A DNA stretch of 7,720 bases. It comes from CAZVFE01 sp964626405. Lineage in GTDB: Bacteria; Bacteroidota; Bacteroidia; Cytophagales; Spirosomataceae. Positions 1-6,586 of the stretch are shown here, in pieces. The stretch covers positions 1 through 7,720 of the forward strand of contig CAZVFE010000070.1 of assembly GCA_964626405.1 (NCBI GenBank), written 5' to 3'. Under the pieces are notes generated by a model. That model was not told where the DNA came from, searched no databases, and was given only the letters and a program-made list of their open reading frames with translations. How positions within the stretch are numbered: the stretch's first letter is position 1; every line of letters begins with the position of its first letter. The translations under genes and the position numbers were made by a program.

Positions 1-42
1 AAAAAAAATAAAAAACCTTGTCCAGAAACTAGACAAGGTTTT
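1..42 (-). terminator. Rho-independent terminator downstream of the DUF4301 gene
   Basis: An 11-bp perfect stem pairs positions 12-22 with 32-42; its core is CCTTGTC / GACAAGG. The loop is 9 nt. Read on the minus strand, the stem runs directly into a long T-rich tract (complement of the A-rich positions 1-15, interrupted by a single A). This is the classic form of an intrinsic terminator. It lies about 85 nt past the stop of the leftward DUF4301 gene, so it most likely ends that transcript. On the plus strand the stem is followed by only four T residues, so any bidirectional activity should be weaker. Confidence 0.85.
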
Positions 43-65
43 AGTAATCAAGCATTTATATACTA

Positions 66-84
66 ACTTTAAAAAGTTTAAAGT
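66..84. repeat. Short AT-rich inverted repeat in the DUF4301 3' untranslated region
   Basis: Positions 66-73 (ACTTTAAA) and 77-84 (TTTAAAGT) are perfect 8-bp inverted copies with a 3-nt spacer. It sits between the DUF4301 stop codon and the strong terminator at 1-42. No T-run follows directly on either strand, so it is not a terminator by itself. It may be an mRNA 3'-end structure or chance in AT-rich DNA. The rest of 43-125 shows no gene and no other clear signal. Confidence 0.3.
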
Positions 85-125
85 CCTGCAAAATTACACT
101 TTTTTTCAAGATTTCAAATTTTTTT

Positions 126-1592
126 CTATTGATGCATCGGCCTCAATAAATCATTCACCGTTTTTACAGGATTAAAAGTCTCTAAAGGAACCTCCACAAA
201 AATGGTATTCCAGTCAGACATCGACCCATTCCATAATCCTGGCAATTCCATCGCCTTCAAAGATTTACCATCCTTCGTTTTCTCCGTAATGAAGCCCGCT
301 TCCATATCTCTATACTTCAGTAAATCCAATTTTTCCCCTTCCATGTTCTTTGGATAACAAATTAAATCTACCGGATTAAAATGCGTAGACCCCTGAAAAA
401 TAGTTTGCTGTCCTGAATCTTTTGGGTCAACCTGCGCAGACTCTACCAATTGCAATGTCTTCTCTCCCCCCTTGCCAATCACCCAAAATGGCCCTCCTCC
501 CGGCTCACCCGTATTCTTTACCACCCCACAAACCCTTGTCGGCCTATTCAAAATTCGATTTATCTCTTGAATCTGTTCCTCCAAATTCTTGGATATTAAA
601 CCTTCTTCAGGCTCATATCCCAAATAATTTTTGATAAAATTCCATGCTGAACTAACCTGCTCAACCTTTATTTCCCCTTTTAAAGATTCAGAAATTTCCT
701 TATTTCGATTTAAAATCCCGATTAATATTCCCATCAAAGCCTTTTTATAATCTATGGTAGGAGCAGCAAATTTTTCTGGAACTACATTATCAACATTTTT
801 GATGAAAATTATATCCCCATCCAAATCATTTAAATTTTCCAACAAAGCCCCATGCCCCGCCGGTCTGAATAAAATCTTTCCATCCTCCAAAAACAAGGTA
901 TTATCCATATTCACCGCTACGGTATCTGTAGAAGATTTTTGCTCGGAAAAACTTACCTCATATTTCAATCCAAACCTTTTTTCTACCTTCGCCTTTACCT
1001 TCTCTACCAATTCCTTGAATCGAGATTGATGCTCAGGTGATACCGTAAAATGCAAATGAGCCGAATTTCCATCATTGGCATATTGTGCTGCCTCAAATAA
1101 ATGTTCCTCTAAAGGTGTTCTTGGCCCATCTTCATAAGAATGAAAGGATAATAAACCCTTAGGCAAAGATCCATATCCCAATCCCCCTTCTTCCAACAAG
1201 GCCTTCACCCAATTTTGATCATTTTCTTCCGTAAGTCTCGACTTCAATTCATCAAAAAAAGCAAAATGTTCCTTCGATTCTAAAAATTTATCAACTTCCT
1301 TATTTTTTTCCCCAGAGGCTAAAAATTCATATAAGGACTTAAACATTCTCGTCGCTGCGCCAGAGGCAGGTACCATTTTGATAATCTTCAAATTTTTTGA
1401 AATCAGATCAAAATTGTTGATAAATTCCTTTAATTGATCTTCAGAAAGCTTAATTATCCCATCATCAATGGTTGCGGCCTTCTCAATTCGCATAAATGGA
1501 AATCCATTTTTAAAATCTGATATTTGGCGGATAACATCTTTTTCGGATATCCCTCTTGTCTTAATTTGTTGTTGTTGAATTTCTGTTAACAT
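126..1592 (-). CDS. DUF4301 family protein, putative nucleotidyltransferase-like enzyme
   Basis: A 488-residue cytoplasmic protein with no signal peptide or membrane segment, recognised as the Bacteroidota DUF4301 family; the cellular role is unknown. Using the ATG at 1590-1592, the N-terminus is MLTEIQQQQIKTRGIS, followed by the family-typical FKNGFPF. The frame extends to a TTG at 1616, eight codons upstream, but I prefer the ATG because its sequence fits the family start and AAAAGG lies 4 nt upstream of it. Visible blocks are VPASGAATRMFK (about residues 74-85), RPAGHGALLENL followed by DIIFIKNVDN (about 243-269), NTGEPGGGPFWV (about 360-371) and a C-terminal LPGLWNGSMSDWNT block (about 450-463). 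The first resembles the glycine-rich GxGTRM...K loop of sugar-phosphate nucleotidyltransferases. The second resembles the PxGHG...NxDN region of UDP-glucose pyrophosphorylases. That functional reading is inference; the family assignment is firmer. It is transcribed divergently from recQ, ends with TAG and is followed by a strong terminator, so it is probably monocistronic. Confidence 0.85.
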   Translation of the reverse strand: MLTEIQQQQIKTRGISEKDVIRQISDFKNGFPFMRIEKAATIDDGIIKLSEDQLKEFINNFDLISKNLKIIKMVPASGAATRMFKSLYEFLASGEKNKEVDKFLESKEHFAFFDELKSRLTEENDQNWVKALLEEGGLGYGSLPKGLLSFHSYEDGPRTPLEEHLFEAAQYANDGNSAHLHFTVSPEHQSRFKELVEKVKAKVEKRFGLKYEVSFSEQKSSTDTVAVNMDNTLFLEDGKILFRPAGHGALLENLNDLDGDIIFIKNVDNVVPEKFAAPTIDYKKALMGILIGILNRNKEISESLKGEIKVEQVSSAWNFIKNYLGYEPEEGLISKNLEEQIQEINRILNRPTRVCGVVKNTGEPGGGPFWVIGKGGEKTLQLVESAQVDPKDSGQQTIFQGSTHFNPVDLICYPKNMEGEKLDLLKYRDMEAGFITEKTKDGKSLKAMELPGLWNGSMSDWNTIFVEVPLETFNPVKTVNDLLRPMHQ

Positions 1593-1632
1593 ATACCTTT
1601 TCACTATATCATTCAATTTATAAAAAAATTCC

Positions 1633-1640
1633 TTAATTTG
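1633..1640 (+). promoter_or_regulatory. Possible -7 element of the recQ promoter (Bacteroidota type)
   Basis: TTAATTTG matches the Bacteroidota primary-sigma -7 consensus TAnnTTTG at all but one position. It lies 25 nt before the recQ ATG, which would give a leader of roughly 20 nt. I find no TTG at a suitable distance upstream for a -33 element, so support is weak. The divergent 73-bp gap 1593-1665 must also hold the DUF4301 promoter, for which I see no convincing match. Confidence 0.25.
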
Positions 1641-1665
1641 CCCCGAATTTCTTAGTTTTAATTAT

Positions 1666-3591
1666 ATGATGTCCCAAGCCCAATCAATTTTGAAAAAATA
1701 TTGGGGGTATGATCAATTTCGTCCCCTTCAAGAGGATATCATTTATTCAATTTTAGATAGCCAAGACACCTTAGCAATTTTACCTACTGGAGGAGGAAAA
1801 TCAATTTGCTTTCAAGTTCCAGGAATGATCTTCCCAGGATTAACCTTAGTAATTTCCCCACTTATCGCCCTAATGCAAGATCAGGTAGATCAACTAAAAA
1901 AAAGAGGGATTAAAGCAGTGGCCATCCATAGCGGTTTAAGCAATAGACAAATAGATATTTTACTAGACAATTGCATTTACGATGAAATAAAATTCTTATA
2001 CATTTCTCCTGAGCGCCTAAAGACTCCTTTATTTTTGGCGAGAGCAGAAAAAATGAATATTTCTCTTCTTGCAATTGATGAAGCTCATTGTATTTCTCAA
2101 TGGGGATATGATTTTCGCCCCCCTTATCTCGAAATAAAAAAATTCAGAGAATCCTACCCGAAAATCCCTTGTATTGCCCTTACCGCCTCCGCAACATTGG
2201 ATGTTCAGGATGATATAAAGGAAAAATTAGGATTTAAATCAGATAAACATTTTCAAAAAAGTTTTATCAGAAAAAACCTTTCTTATTCTGTTTTATTCGA
2301 AGAAAATAAAGAGAAAAAAATATTAGAAATTTTAAGGAAAGTCCCAGGTTCCGGCATAATCTATGTAAGAAATCGAAAGAAATGTAAGGAAATCGCAGAA
2401 TTCTTGCAATCCTACGAAATATCGGCTGATTATTATCATGCTGGACTAGATTCAAAAACTCGGTCCGGTATCCAAAATAAATGGATAAATAATCAAATTC
2501 GAATTATCGTGGCAACAAATGCCTTCGGTATGGGAATCGATAAACCGGATGTAAGAATTGTTATTCATATTGACCTCCCAGATTCAATTGAAGCCTATTA
2601 CCAAGAGGCTGGAAGAGCCGGTAGAGATGAGAAAAAAGCCTATGCCGCACTTTTACTTCAAAATCATGATTTGGAAGATTTAAAAACGAATTTTGAAAAG
2701 AATTTCCCTTCAAAAGAATCTATCCAAAGAACCTACCAAGCCATGGCTAATTTCCTTCAAATTCCAGAAGGCAGCGGTGAAAATGTAGACTATGATTTTA
2801 ATTGGATTGAAATGAGTAAACGATTCAATCTTTCCCCTCTCGACACCCATTTTTCTCTCAAAGCACTTGACCAAGAAGGATTAATCGTTTTAAATGACCA
2901 AGGTTTAAATAATTCCTTGATACAAGTAATAGTTTCCTCAACCGAATTATATGATTTTCAATTGAGAAATGAACGATATGAATCTTTCATCAAACTCCTA
3001 TTACGAATCTATGGTGGTAATATTTATAATGAATTAGTTCCTGTTTATGAAAATGAATTGGCCAAGTCTTATAAATCCAATCCTATTGAAATTATTAACT
3101 TATTGGAACTTCTAGAAAAATTTGAAATTATTCAATATCAAAAATCTACAGGAGCACCTCGATTAACGCTGAGTCATCCACGAGCAAACGTCAATAATAT
3201 CCCTTTCAATTGGCTAAATTATAAAGAAAGAAAAAAACGAGAGGCAAAAAAAATAGAGGGAATTCTCCATTATTCTCAAACGAAAAATGTTTGTAGATCC
3301 AGACATCTCGCGATTTACTTTGGAGAAATTACCGATAATGAATGTGGAATTTGTGATGTTTGCAATAAGAAAAAACCCCTTAATCCAGAAAAAAAACTGA
3401 ATGAATTAAGGGATGATGAAATTATCCGTTTATGCTCTTTCTTGAAAAATGGCCCACTCAATATTGATAGCCTGGTAGCTTGCATGCAACCTTTAAGCGC
3501 AAAAGAAGTAATAAAAATAATTCAAAAAAGTCTAGACCAAGAGCTAATCCATTATATTGAACCTGAAACCTTAGCGCTTAATTCAGACTAA
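1666..3591 (+). CDS. recQ: RecQ-family ATP-dependent 3'-5' DNA helicase, short Bacteroidota form
   Basis: A 641-residue superfamily 2 helicase that unwinds DNA during recombinational repair and replication-fork processing. Helicase motifs appear in order: FRPLQ motif 0 (18-22), Walker A TGGGKS (41-46), SPLIALMQDQV (64-74), DEAH (138-141) running into the RecQ-specific aromatic-rich loop CISQWGYDFRPPY (142-154), TASAT (173-177), motif V ATNAFGMGIDKPDV (283-296) and motif VI QEAGRAGRD (313-321). The zinc site is C543-x16-C560-x2-C563-x2-C566, the same spacing as in E. coli RecQ, followed by a winged-helix-like tail (about 578-635). Unlike E. coli RecQ, where the zinc cysteines start about 60 residues after motif VI, here they start about 220 residues after it. 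The intervening stretch (about 345-515) looks helical and winged-helix-like. I see no HRDC domain, so this is probably the shorter of two RecQ paralogues common in the phylum; that is from family knowledge. The start is ATG-ATG (residues 1 and 2), with no Shine-Dalgarno. The last 14 bp overlap the end of convergent lon. Confidence 0.97.
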   Translation: MMSQAQSILKKYWGYDQFRPLQEDIIYSILDSQDTLAILPTGGGKSICFQVPGMIFPGLTLVISPLIALMQDQVDQLKKRGIKAVAIHSGLSNRQIDILLDNCIYDEIKFLYISPERLKTPLFLARAEKMNISLLAIDEAHCISQWGYDFRPPYLEIKKFRESYPKIPCIALTASATLDVQDDIKEKLGFKSDKHFQKSFIRKNLSYSVLFEENKEKKILEILRKVPGSGIIYVRNRKKCKEIAEFLQSYEISADYYHAGLDSKTRSGIQNKWINNQIRIIVATNAFGMGIDKPDVRIVIHIDLPDSIEAYYQEAGRAGRDEKKAYAALLLQNHDLEDLKTNFEKNFPSKESIQRTYQAMANFLQIPEGSGENVDYDFNWIEMSKRFNLSPLDTHFSLKALDQEGLIVLNDQGLNNSLIQVIVSSTELYDFQLRNERYESFIKLLLRIYGGNIYNELVPVYENELAKSYKSNPIEIINLLELLEKFEIIQYQKSTGAPRLTLSHPRANVNNIPFNWLNYKERKKREAKKIEGILHYSQTKNVCRSRHLAIYFGEITDNECGICDVCNKKKPLNPEKKLNELRDDEIIRLCSFLKNGPLNIDSLVACMQPLSAKEVIKIIQKSLDQELIHYIEPETLALNSD

Positions 3592-6043
3592 ATTCAACGA
3601 AATTTTTCACTTTTCTCTTCAATAAAGCAATTTCCAAAACCTCCTTGGCATTATCTACATAATGGAATTTCAAATCTTTTAAATACAAAGGCTCTATTTC
3701 TAAAATATCCTTTTGATTTTTCTCAGATAATATAATTTCTTTAATTCCTGCTCTTTTTGCGGCCAAAATCTTTTCCTTAATCCCCCCTACTGGCAATACC
3801 TTCCCCCTTAAGGTGATTTCTCCTGTCATCGCTAATTTATCCTTTACCTGACGCTGTGTAAGCGCCGATGCAATGGAAGTTAGGATGGTAATTCCAGCAG
3901 AAGGACCATCTTTCGGTACCGCGCCTGCTGGCACGTGAATATGCAAATTATATTTTTCGAATAATTTAAAATCAATTCCATATTCCTCATGATGCGCCTT
4001 TAAGAAAGTTAAGGCAGCCTGAGCCGACTCCTTCATTACATCTCCTAATTGTCCGGATAATACTAAATTTCCTTTTCCTTTAGACAATAAAGATTCAATG
4101 AATAGGATATCCCCGCCTACAGATGTCCACGCTAATCCTGTGACAATTCCAGCTATATCATTCTTTTCATATTCATCATTATGGAATATCGCAGGGCCTA
4201 AATATTCTTCCAAAATAGTGGGATCAATGATAGCAGGAATTTCCTCCTCCATGGCAATTTTTAGGGTGAATTTTCTAACCAATCGGGCAATTTCTTGCTC
4301 CAATTTACGAACACCCGATTCGCGCGTATATTCTCCAATTAATTTCTGGAAGGTCTTATCCTTTATTTTTAAACCCTTCTCTTCTAAACCATGTTCTTTT
4401 AATTGCTTTGGGAACAAATGTTTCTTGGCAATCTGAACCTTTTCTTCCAAGGTATAGCCACTTACTTCAATGATTTCCATACGATCCCTTAAAGGGCCAG
4501 GTACAGTATCCAAAGAATTTGCAGTAGCAATGAACATTACATTGGATAAATCATATTCTACATCTAGGTAATTATCCAAAAACGAATTATTTTGTTCAGG
4601 ATCCAATACCTCCAATAAAGCAGAAGAAGGATCTCCCCGATGGCTATTTCCTAATTTATCAATTTCATCCAAAACAAAAACTGGATTATTTGAACCTGCT
4701 TTCTTTAAATTTTGAATAATTTTTCCAGGCATTGCCCCAATATAGGTCTTCCGATGCCCTCTAATTTCAGCCTCATCTTGTAAACCTCCCAAAGCCATTC
4801 TTACATATTTCCTTCCTACCGCTTTGGCAATGGATTTACCTAAAGAGGTTTTTCCTACCCCCGGAGGGCCTACTAAACAAAGAATAGGAGCCTTTAAATT
4901 TCCTTTAAATTTTATAACGGAAAGATATTCTAAAATGCGTTCCTTAACCTTTTCTAAACCGTTATGGTCAGCATCCAAGATTCTTTTCGCCTTGCGAATA
5001 TCATACGATTCTTTCGTTGATTCTCCCCAAGGAAGATCCAATAATAATTCTACAAAATTCAATTGAGAAGGATATTCCGGAGAAGCGGAATTCATTCGAG
5101 ATAATTTATTTATTTCTTTATTGAAAAAATCTGAAACCTGGGCAGTCCATTTCTTTTTTGAAGCTCTAAGACGTAAGGTGTCCATCTCCTGCTCAGGAGT
5201 CTCTTGTCCTAATTCCTCTTGTAAAACCTTAATTTGTTGCCTTAAATAATAATCTCTTTGTTGTTGATCAATATCACTACTTGCTTTAATCTGAATCTCC
5301 TTTTTCAATTCATGATGTTTCAATTCCTTTACCAATAATTGAAGTAATTTATTACATCTATCTAAAAGTCCGGGCGTAGCTAATATATTTTGTTTTTCAT
5401 TTAAATCATTAATTAAATTAGATGATATAAAATGAAGATATGTATTCAAATTTGAAAATGTTTCAATGGCCATAAAGACCTCACGAGGATGATCAGAGGC
5501 CAATTCAAGGATGTTTTTTGCAGTTTCCTTTACACTGGAGATCAAAGCATTGTCTTCCTTATTAAATTTTGAGGGAACCTCCTCATCCCAATATTTCACT
5601 GTGGAAATATAATAAGGCTCTAATTGCGTAAATTCTTCAATTTCAAAACGACGAATCCCCTGAACAATAATGGAAATATTTCCACCCGGCAAAACAAACA
5701 TTTTAATGATTTTTGCTACTGTCCCAACATGATACATCTCCTCAGGATTCGGCTCAAGTTTGGAAGGGTTAATCACTGATACCACCCCCAATAATTTATT
5801 TCCCTTCTGAACCTTTTTAACCAATTTTATAGAACTCTGACGGGTAATAGTGATTGGAACCACCACACCTGGAAATAAAACCATGTTCTTAACTGGCAAA
5901 ATTGATAGAGGATTTGATAAAGATTCTATATCGATATCTTCTGGCTCTGGTTGCATACCAACCTGCACTAATTCCATTTTTTCCATCCCAGATAATTGTC
6001 CTAGTAAGTCCTTCATATTACTCATAGCCTGAATATTTATCAT
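3578..6043 (-). CDS. lon: Endopeptidase La (Lon), ATP-dependent serine protease
   Basis: An 821-residue cytoplasmic AAA+ protease that, as a homohexamer, unfolds and degrades misfolded and regulatory proteins. The order is LonN substrate-binding domain (about 46-245, starting near LSILPVKNMVLFPG), coiled-coil linker (about 246-315), AAA+ module and protease domain. The AAA+ module has Walker A GPPGVGKTS (392-400), Walker B VFVLDEIDK (455-463), sensor-1 ATAN (506-509) and sensor-2 GVRKLE (577-582). The protease domain has catalytic S715 in PKDGPSAG and K758 in GGIKEK; the 43-residue Ser-Lys spacing equals that of E. coli Lon. All catalytic residues are intact and the length is normal for LonA. 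The ATG at 6043 gives MINIQAMSNMKDLL; ATGs at codon 7 (6025) and codon 10 (6016) are alternatives. A sigma-54 promoter at 6060-6075 would start RNA near 6049, only about 6 nt from the first ATG, so codon 7 or 10 may be the real start. The gene follows rseP and the DUF6702 gene in the same direction and converges on recQ, overlapping it by 14 bp. Confidence 0.98.
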   Translation of the reverse strand: MINIQAMSNMKDLLGQLSGMEKMELVQVGMQPEPEDIDIESLSNPLSILPVKNMVLFPGVVVPITITRQSSIKLVKKVQKGNKLLGVVSVINPSKLEPNPEEMYHVGTVAKIIKMFVLPGGNISIIVQGIRRFEIEEFTQLEPYYISTVKYWDEEVPSKFNKEDNALISSVKETAKNILELASDHPREVFMAIETFSNLNTYLHFISSNLINDLNEKQNILATPGLLDRCNKLLQLLVKELKHHELKKEIQIKASSDIDQQQRDYYLRQQIKVLQEELGQETPEQEMDTLRLRASKKKWTAQVSDFFNKEINKLSRMNSASPEYPSQLNFVELLLDLPWGESTKESYDIRKAKRILDADHNGLEKVKERILEYLSVIKFKGNLKAPILCLVGPPGVGKTSLGKSIAKAVGRKYVRMALGGLQDEAEIRGHRKTYIGAMPGKIIQNLKKAGSNNPVFVLDEIDKLGNSHRGDPSSALLEVLDPEQNNSFLDNYLDVEYDLSNVMFIATANSLDTVPGPLRDRMEIIEVSGYTLEEKVQIAKKHLFPKQLKEHGLEEKGLKIKDKTFQKLIGEYTRESGVRKLEQEIARLVRKFTLKIAMEEEIPAIIDPTILEEYLGPAIFHNDEYEKNDIAGIVTGLAWTSVGGDILFIESLLSKGKGNLVLSGQLGDVMKESAQAALTFLKAHHEEYGIDFKLFEKYNLHIHVPAGAVPKDGPSAGITILTSIASALTQRQVKDKLAMTGEITLRGKVLPVGGIKEKILAAKRAGIKEIILSEKNQKDILEIEPLYLKDLKFHYVDNAKEVLEIALLKRKVKNFVEFSLN

Positions 6044-6059
6044 GTTTTGTCTTTAATCA

Positions 6060-6075
6060 TGCAAAATTGATGCCA
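6060..6075 (-). promoter_or_regulatory. Candidate sigma-54 (-24/-12) promoter of lon
   Basis: On the minus strand the sequence is TGGCATCAATTTTGCA. Compared with the sigma-54 consensus TGGCAC-N5-TTGCW it differs at only one base, the C of the -24 half. The nearly invariant GG and GC pairs are exactly 10 nt apart, as required. It lies in the 54-bp gap between the DUF6702 gene and lon, on the lon strand. Expected RNA start is near 6049. An alternative reading as a Bacteroidota primary-sigma promoter is poorer: CAATTTTG versus TAnnTTTG, with CTG rather than TTG upstream. An RpoN gene is not visible in this window, so use of this factor is inferred. Confidence 0.65.
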
Positions 6076-6079
6076 TAAA

Positions 6080-6090
6080 GACATTTTGTC
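6080..6090. promoter_or_regulatory. Inverted repeat abutting the lon promoter, possible operator
   Basis: GACA-TTT-TGTC is a perfect 4-bp-arm palindrome. On the lon strand the context is CTGACAAAATGTCTT, and it begins 5 nt upstream of the -24 element. That is too close for a typical distant sigma-54 enhancer site, so it could be a repressor or regulator operator, or a promoter-proximal activator site. The arms are short, so chance cannot be excluded. It does not form a convincing terminator for the DUF6702 gene. Confidence 0.4.
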
Positions 6091-6097
6091 AGAATTT

Positions 6098-6586
6098 CTA
6101 TTTTAAAGTAGTTAGTTTGCTCGCCTTTTTAAAAATATACGAGCTCTTATTTTCTTTGAATTCCTTCTGAACAATGTTTATTTGATTATCAAATTCTTCC
6201 ATCAACAAAGAATTTTCTAATTTTTTTCCTAATAAATCTTGGGAATAATTCCATTCGGCATAAACCCAAGTAACATCTGTTTGAACATCATAACCCAAAT
6301 ATTGGAATGGATGTTTTAATTTTCCAGATTCAATAAAGCCAAAATGCTTTGCAATATACGGAGGAATAAAGGTATCTCCTTCATTATTATTATCAAGTTT
6401 AAGATTTTTTTTATGGAACTCACTTAAACCCTTCTCAAAATCGTCTGTAAACAATCGAATACTCAATTCCCAAGAATTCGATCTAGAATTAAAATGTAAT
6501 TCAGTTAAGGAAGTATGAAAAGGATGCACTTCCAGATTATTAGCCTGAAATAACATCCCTGCCCATAAAATAAAGGTCAATAGCAT
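6098..6586 (-). CDS. DUF6702 family putative exported protein
   Basis: A 162-residue protein that I recognise as the Bacteroidota DUF6702 family, of unknown function. The mature part begins with the family-typical HPFHTSLTELHFN (21-33), followed by LSIRLFTDDFE (41-51). A YIAKHFGF segment (77-84) and a conserved-looking aromatic stretch TWVYAEW (106-112) follow. The first 17 residues are hydrophobic (MLLTFILWAGMLFQANN) and resemble a short signal peptide, but they lack the usual positive charge at the N-terminus. The start cannot be extended because an in-frame stop, that of rseP, immediately precedes the ATG. Export to the periplasm is therefore likely rather than certain. The zero-nucleotide junction with rseP implies co-transcription and probably translational coupling. 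The stop is TAG, 54 bp before lon. No catalytic residues are evident. Confidence 0.82.
   Translation of the reverse strand: MLLTFILWAGMLFQANNLEVHPFHTSLTELHFNSRSNSWELSIRLFTDDFEKGLSEFHKKNLKLDNNNEGDTFIPPYIAKHFGFIESGKLKHPFQYLGYDVQTDVTWVYAEWNYSQDLLGKKLENSLLMEEFDNQINIVQKEFKENKSSYIFKKASKLTTLK

Noticed and set aside
422..1029. Plus-strand open frames at 422-634 and 754-1029
   Set aside because: They lie antisense within the DUF4301 gene, give proline/serine-rich or low-complexity products without recognisable domains, and are explained by the codon bias of the real gene.
1593..1616. N-terminal extension of the DUF4301 protein to a TTG codon at 1616
   Set aside because: It needs a non-ATG start and adds eight residues not expected in the family, while the ATG at 1592 matches the usual N-terminus and has a purine-rich stretch just upstream.
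2267..2455. Minus-strand open frame inside recQ
   Set aside because: Antisense to conserved helicase sequence, no family resemblance and no start signal; a shadow frame.
4098..6032. Plus-strand open frames at 4098-4436, 4824-5066 and 5850-6032
   Set aside because: All are antisense to conserved domains of lon and show no independent coding evidence.
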